The notes under the pieces were generated by a model, which had not been told where the DNA came from, made no database searches, and saw only the letters and a program-made list of their open reading frames with translations. Below are positions 15,054 through 23,958 of a DNA stretch of 64,000 nucleotides, piece after piece. Source of the stretch: Candidatus Obscuribacterales bacterium (lineage in GTDB: Bacteria > Cyanobacteriota > Vampirovibrionia > Obscuribacterales > Obscuribacteraceae); the NCBI GenBank assembly GCA_019744775.1, contig JAIETZ010000013.1:124001-188000 (forward strand), in the 5' to 3' direction. The position numbers and the translations under genes are program-made. The first letter of the stretch is position 1, and every line of letters starts with the position of its first letter.

Positions 15054-17516
15054 ATGCGTTTGTCCTTTGATTGGTTGTCTGACTATGTAGATCTCGACGG
15101 AGTGTCCATCCAGGAGTTGGCTGAGAAGTTGACCATGGGCGCCTTTGAAGTTGAGGAAGTGCGCAAGGTTGGTCCGGATATTCAAGGACCGCTTATTGTC
15201 GGCGAGATTGTCGAAATCAATCCGCACCCAAATGCCGACAAGATTCGTTTGACGAAAGTAAAAGTTAGTGCCAATGATGCACCTCTGGAAATTGTTTGCG
15301 GCGCAAGCAATATCGTCGTCGGTCAAAGAATTCCTGTAGCTTTACCGGGTGCTCGTGTCATTAACCGTCACGACGGTACTGCTTTTGAGATAAAAGAAAC
15401 AAAAATCCGCGGTGTACATTCTTCCGGAATGCTGTGCTCACCGCCGGAGATTGGCTTGAATCTGCCGGAAAGCGAAGGCATTCTTGTATTGAATGGCGGG
15501 GCTGAACTGGGTGCTGATGTGAAAAAACTTTTGCATCTGTATCCTGATCATGTCTTGCATGTTGAACCACGCTCTAATCGTGGTGATGCACTCTGCGTAT
15601 TCGGCATGGCGCGTGAAGTTGCAGCATTGCTCAAGCGCCCGCTCAAACACGTTGACTGGCGTCTGCCGGAAGAAAGCTTCGCTCAAGAATTTGAAGTGCG
15701 CGTGGAAAATGCCGATGACTGTCCGTATTTTACGATTCGCTTACTTGCCGATTTGAAAGTGGGACCGTCACCTGCGCGAATTGCTCGCAGGCTGGAAGCA
15801 ATTGGTGTTCGCACTGTTAACAACATCGTCGATGTGACAAACTACGTTTTGCATGAGCTAGGACAACCCTTGCATGGCTATGATTTGACTAAGCTGAATG
15901 GCGACAAGCTTGAAGCGCGCCGTGCTAAAAAAGGCGAGAAGCTAACAACTATTGATGACAAAGAGCGCGAACTCACAGATGAAGTTCTCGTGATTGCCGA
16001 CAAGGATAGAGTCGTCGGTGTCGCTGGTGTCATGGGTGGCAAGGAAAGCGAAATAAGTGATGTAAGCAAAAACATTGCCTTGGAGGCAGCTTGCTTCAAT
16101 CATGCGCGTGTGCGCCGATCGAGTCGTCTTTTGGGACTATCCAGTGACAGCAGCTTGCGTTTTGAGCGTGGCGTTGATTTGTGTTCTGTAGCCAGGGCAT
16201 CAGATCGAGCTGCTCACTTAATTCTGGAAGCTTGTGGCGGCAAACTTGGCAAACTTAAATACGCCGGTCAAGACATGGTCAAGCCCATGACCGTCGATTT
16301 GCGTTTGAGCCAAGTCAAACGCTTATCGGATATTGAAATTACGCCGGAGGCGACAATTGAACTTTTGGAGCCTTTGGGCTTTGCCGGCAAAACAAAAGGA
16401 CAAGGTGTTGTTGAAGTTCTTGTTCCAAGTTTTAGGCAACGCGATGTTTATCGCGAAATAGACCTCATTGAAGAAGTTTGCCGTCTGTGGGGTTATGACC
16501 GTATTGAGCCGGCAATGCCGCGCACGACCATGGCGCCTTCTCCGCCGGATACTTTGCCTTTATTAGCTCGACAAACGCTTATCGCAAGTGGATTGAACGA
16601 AACATGGACCAGCAGTCTTGTCGGCAAGGCTTTAGAAGAAGGCGATAAGAAGGCCGTTTCCGTTCTCAATCCATTGTCACCGGAACACAAGGTTATGCGC
16701 CAGAGTCTGGTGCCAGGACTTGTCGATGCTGTTGCCTACAATCACAATCATGGACAGCACGAGGCTTGGGTCTTCGAAATCGGTCGCGTGTATGAGCGTC
16801 AATCAAATTCAGATGACAAAAACACAGGCACCTATGAAGAAATGCGTCTGGCAGGAGCAATAAGTGGCTCAAATATTTTGAGCCAGTGGCAGGAAAATAC
16901 TCAACTTGGCGATGGCAAAAGTAACTATGCCGGCAAGCGTGAATCAGTCGTCGATTTCTATTCTGCAAAAGGCGCAGTAGAAAACTTATTGAGCAAATTA
17001 GCAGTGGACACAACGAAAATCAAATACGTTGCTAACACAAAAAATTCAGCGTTGATGCGTTCACAATTTCATCCAGGACGTTCGTGCGTCATTGAGCATG
17101 AAGGCGAAGAGATTGGTTGCTTGGGCGAAATTCATCCTGCGCTAATAGAAGAAAAGTCCTTGCGTAGTCCGGCCTATTTGTTTGAGCTGAGCTTGGATAA
17201 ATTACGCCGAATTGGGGTTCCAACTAAATTCAGCGAGATTTATACGACACCCTATGTGGTTAGAGACCTTACAGTCGATGCTGATAAGACAACACCGCAA
17301 GCCAAACTTTACGATTTGATAGTAAAGGCCGGCGAACACCTGATAAAGGTCGAATTGGTCTCCCAGTTTGAGTTGGACGCCCAAAAGCGCAGCTTGTCCT
17401 ATCGTTTGACCTTCCAGCACCCGACTGAGACGCTAAGAGCCGAAACAGTCGATGCAACGCTCAAAATGATGCGTCAGTGCCTGTCTGAAAATGCCGGCGC
17501 TACTTTTAGGCAATAA
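15054..17516 (+). CDS. pheT: Phenylalanyl-tRNA synthetase beta subunit
   Basis: The 820-residue protein has the full bacterial PheT order: tRNA-binding OB domain (EIVEINPHPNADKIRLTKVK near residue 50), B3/B4 editing region, B5 domain, the catalytic-like core and a C-terminal anticodon-binding FDX-ACB domain ending with KMMRQCLSENAGATFRQ. It pairs with PheS, and the B3/B4 region hydrolyses mischarged Tyr-tRNA. It begins 3 nt after pheS. A short hairpin lies 56 nt after its stop. Confidence 0.96.
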   Translation: MRLSFDWLSDYVDLDGVSIQELAEKLTMGAFEVEEVRKVGPDIQGPLIVGEIVEINPHPNADKIRLTKVKVSANDAPLEIVCGASNIVVGQRIPVALPGARVINRHDGTAFEIKETKIRGVHSSGMLCSPPEIGLNLPESEGILVLNGGAELGADVKKLLHLYPDHVLHVEPRSNRGDALCVFGMAREVAALLKRPLKHVDWRLPEESFAQEFEVRVENADDCPYFTIRLLADLKVGPSPARIARRLEAIGVRTVNNIVDVTNYVLHELGQPLHGYDLTKLNGDKLEARRAKKGEKLTTIDDKERELTDEVLVIADKDRVVGVAGVMGGKESEISDVSKNIALEAACFNHARVRRSSRLLGLSSDSSLRFERGVDLCSVARASDRAAHLILEACGGKLGKLKYAGQDMVKPMTVDLRLSQVKRLSDIEITPEATIELLEPLGFAGKTKGQGVVEVLVPSFRQRDVYREIDLIEEVCRLWGYDRIEPAMPRTTMAPSPPDTLPLLARQTLIASGLNETWTSSLVGKALEEGDKKAVSVLNPLSPEHKVMRQSLVPGLVDAVAYNHNHGQHEAWVFEIGRVYERQSNSDDKNTGTYEEMRLAGAISGSNILSQWQENTQLGDGKSNYAGKRESVVDFYSAKGAVENLLSKLAVDTTKIKYVANTKNSALMRSQFHPGRSCVIEHEGEEIGCLGEIHPALIEEKSLRSPAYLFELSLDKLRRIGVPTKFSEIYTTPYVVRDLTVDADKTTPQAKLYDLIVKAGEHLIKVELVSQFELDAQKRSLSYRLTFQHPTETLRAETVDATLKMMRQCLSENAGATFRQ

Positions 17517-17571
17517 ATTCCTCCAATAATTTAAATAATAGGCTGTCTATTGATTGGGTATATAGGTCACT

Positions 17572-17590
17572 GAGGACAAGCTTTGTCCTC
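17572..17590. other. Short hairpin after pheT
   Basis: GAGGACAA-gct-TTGTCCTC is a perfect 8-bp stem with a 3-nt loop, 30 nt before the next start codon. There is no T-run, so it is not a standard terminator. It may be a processing or leader element of the Roadblock gene. Confidence 0.4.
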
Positions 17591-17619
17591 TTGGCAGGCT
17601 TTGGGCTGGCTCGTACCGA

Positions 17620-18867
17620 ATGTACAAAATCTCCTTTCATCCAAATACGACTTTATTTGTCCTGACGCTGGCAGCAGCTATCGCTGGCGTGATTTTTCTG
17701 CCGCAGTTATATCCGGATTTTGTCGTTGAATTGCCGCTCATAGCTTTCTATGCCGGTGAATGCGGCTTGGCTTTGTTGCTGGCGCTTCTCTTTTATGAAA
17801 ACGCTTCGACCGATCAGGCTGTTCAAATTTCAGGCGGCATTATTGGTTTCACAATGGCTGTTGGTGTTGTGGGTAATTTGTGGGGAGGATTTACCGGGCA
17901 ATCGACGCGCATGTTGCCTGAGACTTTCGTGCTCATCAACTGGGTGCAATTAGGAGTCATGAACGTCGCAGGTGTCCTTGCCACAGTGAGTATTTTGAAG
18001 TTGGAATTGAAGGATCAGTATAAGTTTGTAGTCGGCACTATCGTCAAAGACGCTGAAGCAGTAAGACGCGTTGCTACTCCGCAAGATGTGACTGCTAAAG
18101 TCGAAGAGGCGCCGGAAAAGGCAGAAGACTTTGCTGTGCCTGGTGAATCTGTTGTTGATCCGACTGCATTTGCGCAGGCTCGTTCTACGGAATCAGTTAA
18201 AGACATTTTGGAGAAACTTGATGTCGAACGAATCGACGCCTTGGAAAAGCAAATCAATCCAGAGCAAGTTTCGTTAGAACACTTATTTGGTGAAGAAAGC
18301 AGGGCGGCTCAGGCGGCCAAAGACGCTTCCGGCGAAGGAAAAGGCAAGGAATTAAAAGACTTCGGCAGACTAAACCCCAAAGCGGCTAAGCCAGACTCGC
18401 AGCCCCCAGGCACGATGCGGACGATAGGCAAAATGCTTCTAGATTCCCAAGCTGTTGAAACTATTATTCGTTCGGGTGAACAGGGCGGACTATCGACGGC
18501 CAAAATTATTACCGAAGACAAAGGACAGGAATTAACTACTATTCTGCAGAAATTGCGTAACTTTCCAGGAGTTACCGGCTGTTTGATTGTCGGACATGAT
18601 GGTCTGGTTATTTCCTCCACGCTGGAATCAGACATGGACAGCTTCAGCCAGGGCGCCATGGCGCTGGCTGTTTTCAGTCCGAGCGGCAATGCCATCAAGA
18701 AGCTCGAATTCGGAAACTTGAAGCAGCTCATTGCTCACACCGCTGACAAATTAACGGTATTCTCTGAAGTGCCCAATGGGATTTTAATTGTCTTCTCGGA
18801 TTACGCGGAAACAGGCAGCATCGTTGGACTCTTAGATGCTGTTAGTGCACTCAAGACATCCACTTAA
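17620..18867 (+). CDS. Membrane protein with C-terminal Roadblock/LC7 domain
   Basis: Residues 1-125 contain about four hydrophobic segments (near 10-27, 40-60, 72-90 and 104-125). A long charged linker follows (about 140-265, rich in Glu/Lys/Ala). The C-terminal ~130 residues read as a Roadblock/LC7 domain: TTILQKLRNFPGVTGCLIVG, HDGLVISSTLESD, QLIAHTADKLTVFSEVPNGI. In bacteria such domains pair with small MglA-like GTPases to control polarity or motility; no such GTPase is in this window. It lies 104 nt after pheT and overlaps aspS by 4 nt at the 3' end. The domain call is by pattern; the function is unknown. Confidence 0.78.
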   Translation: MYKISFHPNTTLFVLTLAAAIAGVIFLPQLYPDFVVELPLIAFYAGECGLALLLALLFYENASTDQAVQISGGIIGFTMAVGVVGNLWGGFTGQSTRMLPETFVLINWVQLGVMNVAGVLATVSILKLELKDQYKFVVGTIVKDAEAVRRVATPQDVTAKVEEAPEKAEDFAVPGESVVDPTAFAQARSTESVKDILEKLDVERIDALEKQINPEQVSLEHLFGEESRAAQAAKDASGEGKGKELKDFGRLNPKAAKPDSQPPGTMRTIGKMLLDSQAVETIIRSGEQGGLSTAKIITEDKGQELTTILQKLRNFPGVTGCLIVGHDGLVISSTLESDMDSFSQGAMALAVFSPSGNAIKKLEFGNLKQLIAHTADKLTVFSEVPNGILIVFSDYAETGSIVGLLDAVSALKTST

Positions 18868-20171
18868 GGGCTAACTCGGCTACGATCTCTGGGGAAGAGT
18901 GAAGCTAGACGTACGTTGGATAGATTGAGCAATTGCTTTGTCAGTCTCTCCAGCCCAATAGCTAAGCCGCCGTGCGGTGGCATGCCATAGCGGAAGCATT
19001 GCAGATAGTCAGCGAATGCTTCCGGCTCCATGCCGCGAGACCTTATGCTTTGGCAAAGCTCCTCGTGTGAATGTATACGCTGTCCGCCGGTTGTTACTTC
19101 AAGTCCTCTGAAGAGCAAGTCGAAGCTGCGCGTCAATTCATTTAACGGCATTGTGTAAAATGGACGCGATTCTTTTGGGTACCGAGTTACAAATACGAGG
19201 TCGCACGATTCCATTTGCAAAAAATGTTGGCAAAGTAGTCTCTCACCTTCAGGGTCGAGATCCGGCGTGCCGGTTGTTTGTGGCTTCCAGCCGAGTTTTT
19301 CTGTAAGTATAGAAAAGGCTTCTGCCAAAGTTACTTGAGGTATATGTTTTATCTCCGGAACCTTTGCTTGTAATAACTTGAGTTCCTCCGCGCAGTGTTC
19401 TTGCAAGCTCGCAAAGATATGCTGGAGAAGTTTTACCTCCAGGTTTATTACATCTTGTTCGCTTTCGATGAAGCCCATCTCGTAGTCCATGCTTATGTAC
19501 TCGTTTAAGTGGCGCGAGGTTTCATGTTCTTCGGCACGATAAACAGGACCAACTTCAAATACGCGCTCAAATACACCCACCATCATTTGCTTGTAAAACT
19601 GAGGGCTTTGGGCAAGATAAGCTTTCCCGCCAAAGTAGTCGACTGTGAATAATTGCGCACCACCTTCAGTTCCTGTCGCAACAATTTTTGGTGAATGAAT
19701 TTCCACGAATTTCTCTTTAGTTAGAAATTCGCGAAATGCCCTGACAATTTCAGTTTCTATTTTAAATATGGCGCGTATGGATGGCGCCCGGAGCGTCAAT
19801 GGACGATAGTCCAGCATGGCAGAAAGCGACAGTGATTCAAGTTTACTTTCTTTGTTGATTTCAACCGGTAGTGGTCCTGCTGATTTCGACATGATCTTAA
19901 TACTGGAAAGCAACATTTCGGCGCCGCTTGCTGACTTTGGTTGAGCTTGAATTTTGCCTGCAACGGCAATTGTTGATTCCAATCCAAGTTCTGCAATTGT
20001 TTCCAATTGCTCGGGATTTTCAACAACGATTTGCAGAAGACCATCTGAATCGCGAAGTACCAGAAAGGCTAAATTGCCAAGCTTGCGCACGGCATGAACG
20101 TGACCTTTTACAGTCACTTCTTTGCCAATGTGCAGCTTAGCTTCACTGGTTCGTATCGATTCAGGTTCCAT
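18864..20171 (-). CDS. aspS: Aspartyl-tRNA synthetase, archaeal/eukaryotic type (likely non-discriminating)
   Basis: The protein has an N-terminal OB fold (KEVTVKGHVHAVRKLGNLAF) and a class II core with features of archaeal AspRS: FVEIHSPKIVATGTEGGAQL, AYLAQSPQFYKQMMVGVFER, FRYGMPPHGGLAIGLERLTK and the ending LFPRDRSRVSP. It lacks the large GAD insertion of usual bacterial AspRS, and at 435 residues is far below their ~590. The archaeal type often charges both tRNA-Asp and tRNA-Asn. ATG 20171 with GGAG 8 nt upstream is chosen over a longer TTG start lying in a terminator hairpin. Confidence 0.92.
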   Translation of the reverse strand: MEPESIRTSEAKLHIGKEVTVKGHVHAVRKLGNLAFLVLRDSDGLLQIVVENPEQLETIAELGLESTIAVAGKIQAQPKSASGAEMLLSSIKIMSKSAGPLPVEINKESKLESLSLSAMLDYRPLTLRAPSIRAIFKIETEIVRAFREFLTKEKFVEIHSPKIVATGTEGGAQLFTVDYFGGKAYLAQSPQFYKQMMVGVFERVFEVGPVYRAEEHETSRHLNEYISMDYEMGFIESEQDVINLEVKLLQHIFASLQEHCAEELKLLQAKVPEIKHIPQVTLAEAFSILTEKLGWKPQTTGTPDLDPEGERLLCQHFLQMESCDLVFVTRYPKESRPFYTMPLNELTRSFDLLFRGLEVTTGGQRIHSHEELCQSIRSRGMEPEAFADYLQCFRYGMPPHGGLAIGLERLTKQLLNLSNVRLASLFPRDRSRVSP

Positions 20172-20180
20172 AACTCTTCT

Positions 20181-20216
20181 CCAAAAGAAAAACCGCAAGA
20201 CCCGTAGGTCTTGCGG
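20181..20216 (-). terminator. Terminator directly in front of aspS
   Basis: On the minus strand CCGCAAGACC-tacg-GGTCTTGCGG is a perfect 10-bp stem, followed by TTTTTCTTTT and then by the GGAG ribosome binding site of aspS. It may end the dsbD transcript, but since aspS has no room for its own promoter downstream of it, it must be read through for aspS to be expressed. Confidence 0.85.
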
Positions 20217-20246
20217 TCTGTAACTTATACTTTGCTATTTATATAA

Positions 20247-20444
20247 CTAAAGTAATTCCGACTGCAAAACCTGACGCCAGAGGTCATTATCCGAGTTGTT
20301 ATTATCTCGATCGCAAACGAAATTACCGGCTGTGAAAGCCGCCACTGGTGCTTGAATTGTTTGATTTGTAGACATTACATCATTCCGCACAGGGAGACTC
20401 ATCTTAAGTGAGGACGTAGAAACGGTCAAGTGAGAAACTACCAA
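20247..20444 (-). CDS. Possible small protein after dsbD, hypothetical
   Basis: An open frame of 65 codons follows dsbD by 7 nt. An internal ATG would give a 42-residue peptide (MSTNQTIQAPVAAF...LQSELL). Neither start has a clear ribosome binding site. The C-terminus is polar (DRDNNNSDNDLW). The region lies between dsbD and a terminator, so it could equally be the 3' untranslated end of the dsbD transcript. Confidence 0.3.
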   Translation of the reverse strand: MVVSHLTVSTSSLKMSLPVRNDVMSTNQTIQAPVAAFTAGNFVCDRDNNNSDNDLWRQVLQSELL

Positions 20445-20451
20445 TTGTTGC

Positions 20452-22368
20452 TTAGGACTTGCTCTTGCCGGCTAAATCGAGCTTCTCTAAAACTAGACTT
20501 TGAGTAATAACTTCAGGCAGCACAATTGGATGTTCAGGATCATTTCCAGGGAAAATTACATAGAGCGGGACCCCGGAGCGACCAAATTGCTGCAGAAGGG
20601 CACCAATGTCCGGATTCTGTTTCGTCCAGTCTGCTTTCATGGTTACAACACCAAGTGATTTGAATTTGTCGATAACTGGCTTCGTGGCAATAACAGTTTT
20701 CTCGTTTACCTTACAGGTAAGACACCAGTCGGCAGTGAAATCCAGGAAAACTGTTTTGCCTGAACGTAGCATTTTGTCCAGCAACTCTGTCTTGTAGGGC
20801 ATCCAGATAATTCCGTTTTCTTCTTCTAGAGTTGCTGTCTCAGTAGTGCTGGAATTGGCGGCTTGGAATACGGCAGGTAGGAAAATTTGATAGGCGCCCG
20901 CGCAAATTGCCAGAGCAACTGCCCATGTCGTGAATTTACGCTTTGACGATGAACTTAAATTGATAAATCTGCCTGTTATCCAGGTAGCAAATGACACAGC
21001 CAATAGGAAAGCCAATGTATTTAGAACGCCAATGAGTCCAACCTGTTGTCCAAGAACGGATAAGAGCCAGACAACTGTTGCTAAAAGCAGAAAGCCCATT
21101 GCTTCTTTGAATTGTTCCATCCAGGGTCCAGGCTTCGGCAGGTAGCACATCCATTTTGGTTGAGCTGTCAGAAGTATGTAGGGTGAAGCCATGCCTAAGG
21201 ACACAACGAAAAATATTGTTAGTAAAACCCAAGCAGGTTGTGAAAAGCCAAAACCAATTGCAGTGCCGAGAAAGGGTGCTGTGCATGGTGTGGAAAGCAG
21301 GGTTGCGAGTACACCTTTGCCGAATGTGCCAAGCGCGCCTTCCCGATTGGCAACGCGGTCAACTCCCGATTGTGCTTGTGTTGGCGCTGAGACGTAAAAC
21401 AGACCCATTAGGCTGAGCGACAATACAAGCACAACAGTGGACATGGCGATGAGAAATGCTGGATGTTGAAATTGAAATCCCCAGCCGATACTTTGTCCAA
21501 AACTCTTCAGTGCCAAAACAAGAACGGCAAGAAACATAAACGAGGCAATAATGCCCGAAGAAAAAATCAGTCCCGACTTGAGAATTTCCTTGGGCTCATC
21601 GCGTGATTGTTCTAGTAAGCTCAGTACCTTTATTGAAATAACAGGCAATACGCAGGGCATGAGGTTCAGTAAGAAGCCTCCTATAAAAGCAAAAGCAATA
21701 TAAGTGAAGAAGTTGGTGCTTTGCTCAGATGTTGTCCCCGTTGATACGTTATGTCTTTCAACAGAAGAAATAGTCGGAGGAGGTGGCTCTTTATCCATGG
21801 AGTGAGAGCTATTGCCGGCTGACTTTTGCGGAGTGGCTACAGTTGGTGCTTTGGCTGCTGCTTTAATTGAAAGGCTTAACTCGGCTTTGCCTGGTAAACA
21901 AATTTCTTTGCAGGAAAGCCATTTGACTTTGGCTGTGAATGAATAAGGCTCGCCATCCTTTAATTGTGCTGGCGGCGTAATTTTTGTTCTTAATACTGTT
22001 TTCTTCTGATATCCATATGTAGTAACACCAGCTTCGACAAATTTTGTTGGTTTTTCCCATTCAATTTGACTAGCTGAAAAACCTTTAGGCAATGTCCAGT
22101 CAATTGATGTGGCAAGTCCGGATTCGCCTGGATCTTTGTAATAAGTGTGCCAGCCCGGCTGCATGTTCAACTGCACGGCAAGTGTGAAAGGCTCACCTGC
22201 TTGTATCTCCTTGCTTTCAGATACAAGAGTTGCCTTTACAGGATTCGTAATGGATTTTTGGGCTTCGGCAATATCTTCAGCTGCGCTGTTTTCAGCTGAA
22301 GTTGGTAAGGTAGCATTTACTAGGGGCACTAGCAAAAGGGCTAATGCGAGCAATTGTACTTTTTTCAA
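20452..22368 (-). CDS. dsbD: DsbD-family protein-disulfide reductase (thiol:disulfide interchange)
   Basis: DsbD carries electrons from cytoplasmic thioredoxin across the membrane to reduce periplasmic thiols. From TTG 22368 (GGAG 7 nt upstream) there is a signal peptide (KKVQLLALALLLVPLVNA), then an N-terminal domain with SCKEICLPG, a multi-helix transmembrane domain containing LNLMPCVLPVISIKVLSLL, and a C-terminal thioredoxin-like domain with CLTC in TADWCLTCKVNE. The reading frame is open upstream to 22554, but that stretch overlaps the GH1 gene and lies before the signal peptide. The 638-residue form is preferred. Confidence 0.9.
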   Translation of the reverse strand: MKKVQLLALALLLVPLVNATLPTSAENSAAEDIAEAQKSITNPVKATLVSESKEIQAGEPFTLAVQLNMQPGWHTYYKDPGESGLATSIDWTLPKGFSASQIEWEKPTKFVEAGVTTYGYQKKTVLRTKITPPAQLKDGEPYSFTAKVKWLSCKEICLPGKAELSLSIKAAAKAPTVATPQKSAGNSSHSMDKEPPPPTISSVERHNVSTGTTSEQSTNFFTYIAFAFIGGFLLNLMPCVLPVISIKVLSLLEQSRDEPKEILKSGLIFSSGIIASFMFLAVLVLALKSFGQSIGWGFQFQHPAFLIAMSTVVLVLSLSLMGLFYVSAPTQAQSGVDRVANREGALGTFGKGVLATLLSTPCTAPFLGTAIGFGFSQPAWVLLTIFFVVSLGMASPYILLTAQPKWMCYLPKPGPWMEQFKEAMGFLLLATVVWLLSVLGQQVGLIGVLNTLAFLLAVSFATWITGRFINLSSSSKRKFTTWAVALAICAGAYQIFLPAVFQAANSSTTETATLEEENGIIWMPYKTELLDKMLRSGKTVFLDFTADWCLTCKVNEKTVIATKPVIDKFKSLGVVTMKADWTKQNPDIGALLQQFGRSGVPLYVIFPGNDPEHPIVLPEVITQSLVLEKLDLAGKSKS

Positions 22369-22381
22369 TTTAGACTCCGCT

Positions 22382-23848
22382 CTATGTATTGGAGGTAACC
22401 GCTCGTTCACTGCCTTGGAGCATTTGCATGCCCAGTCCATTATTGCGAGCAATCTCCGCGTAGACTTTTGCACTTTCACGCATGGTTCTTTCCTGAGTAG
22501 GAAATGCCACGCGAACCAGTCCAAATCGTGCTTCCAATCCGTCGGCCCATTCAAAATTATCGAGAAGCGACCAGTGCAAATAACCCTTCACGTTGGCGCC
22601 ATCGGCAATGGCGCGATGCATTGCTTTGATGTGTTCGGTCAAGAAATTGACGCGCTCAGTGTCATTGAGAGACCAATCACCATCTATCATGTGCGCTGGA
22701 AACTTGGTTGCCATGCCATTTTCTGTAATATACGTCGGCAGTTGCTTACCTTGTGAATTAACGCTGTATTCAGGCAACTCTTTGGTGAGCACGTCATACA
22801 GACCTTGGGGATATATTTCCCAACCAAGTCCAGTCTTGGCATTTTTGTGAGTCTCAGCTTGCTGACCGAAAAAGTCCGGTGGATAAGCCCATTGGAATTC
22901 ACAAGTCTCATGCGTGTAGTAATTGAGGCCAATATAGTCCATCGAATCCTTCAATCCGGTGATTGGTCCACTTATGCTTTGAACTACGCGCTCGCAATTA
23001 ATTGGAAACGGGAAAATTAGACGCCCTTCTCGAATTGCCAGTAAGAAGATGTGGTTGAAGACATGATTGCGCAAATAACGTGCAAACTGATCGAGAGGAT
23101 TAATTGGATTGCGTGCTGAGAAGATCCGCCAGTGAATAGCAAAACTTACTTGCGCGTCTTTTACATTGCTGTGAATTTCATGATAGGCAGCAGCATGCCC
23201 TTCAAGCATTGAACGAATTGTCTTAAAGGCGAGTAGAAAGTCGCCTTCATAGCCAGGTGTCCAAACTCCGGCAATATAACTTTGATAGGCATAAACCAAA
23301 GGCTCGTTGATGGTAATCCAAAAATCAACTAGATCGCCAAATTCTTGAGCACAGAGTTCGGCGAATCTTGCAAATTCACGAACCGTTTTTGGATTGGTCC
23401 AGCCGCCAATGTCGGCTAACCAATTAGGTAAGCAAAAATGGAAAAGGCTGACAAAGGATTTCATTCCTTTGGCTCGAATTTCCGTCAAAACCTTTTTGTA
23501 ATAGTCGACCATCTCGCGATCGAGTGATGCACCAGGCAATGGAATGAGCGCCGCCCAATTTAGGCTCAAGCGAAAGGCGTTCATGTTCATGTTTTGACAA
23601 AGTGCAAGGTCGTCTTTGTAGCGATAGAAAAATTCGCATGCTCTGTCGGCATTCGATTGATCGATTATCTTGCCGTCGCAATTAGTCCACATTGACCAGT
23701 CCGACAAGCGGCCAGCCATTTCCTTTGGGTTGCCTTCAACCTGGAAATGTGAGGTTGCGACACCCCATAGGAAGCCATCTGGAAACTTGAGTTCGCTGCT
23801 ACTAATGACTATTTCTCCCTGACATGTTGTTAAACCAAGCCAAATCAT
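22382..23848 (-). CDS. Glycoside hydrolase family 1 (beta-glucosidase-like)
   Basis: GH1 enzymes hydrolyse beta-glucosides and related sugars by a retaining mechanism. Both catalytic glutamates are present: acid/base in TINEP (Glu182) and nucleophile in ITENG (Glu376). The start of the barrel, FPDGFLWGVATSHFQVEG, is typical. There is no signal peptide, so it acts in the cytoplasm. The start is uncertain: ATG 23848 has no ribosome binding site and lies about 12 nt after a TATACT box (possibly leaderless), while GGGAG further in lacks a standard start codon. It precedes dsbD by 13 nt in the same direction. Confidence 0.9.
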   Translation of the reverse strand: MIWLGLTTCQGEIVISSSELKFPDGFLWGVATSHFQVEGNPKEMAGRLSDWSMWTNCDGKIIDQSNADRACEFFYRYKDDLALCQNMNMNAFRLSLNWAALIPLPGASLDREMVDYYKKVLTEIRAKGMKSFVSLFHFCLPNWLADIGGWTNPKTVREFARFAELCAQEFGDLVDFWITINEPLVYAYQSYIAGVWTPGYEGDFLLAFKTIRSMLEGHAAAYHEIHSNVKDAQVSFAIHWRIFSARNPINPLDQFARYLRNHVFNHIFLLAIREGRLIFPFPINCERVVQSISGPITGLKDSMDYIGLNYYTHETCEFQWAYPPDFFGQQAETHKNAKTGLGWEIYPQGLYDVLTKELPEYSVNSQGKQLPTYITENGMATKFPAHMIDGDWSLNDTERVNFLTEHIKAMHRAIADGANVKGYLHWSLLDNFEWADGLEARFGLVRVAFPTQERTMRESAKVYAEIARNNGLGMQMLQGSERAVTSNT

Positions 23849-23958
23849 TTTATGACATTAGTATAATTGAAGATCGGCTGTTCTGGGGCAATTTTGGCTG
23901 TTTTGAGCCATTGTCAGCCCTCATTTGCTGCGAAAATAGGGGCGAAAGGGAGACATTC

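Noticed and set aside
22369-22554. Longer N-terminus for the DsbD-like protein
   Set aside because: It would lie within the GH1 gene and put about 60 residues before an evident signal peptide; TTG 22368 has a good ribosome binding site.
23824-23958. Upstream extension of the first GT-C-like protein (45 codons)
   Set aside because: It overlaps the start of the divergent GH1 gene and its control region, lacks a ribosome binding site, and GGGAG is placed correctly for TTG 23959.
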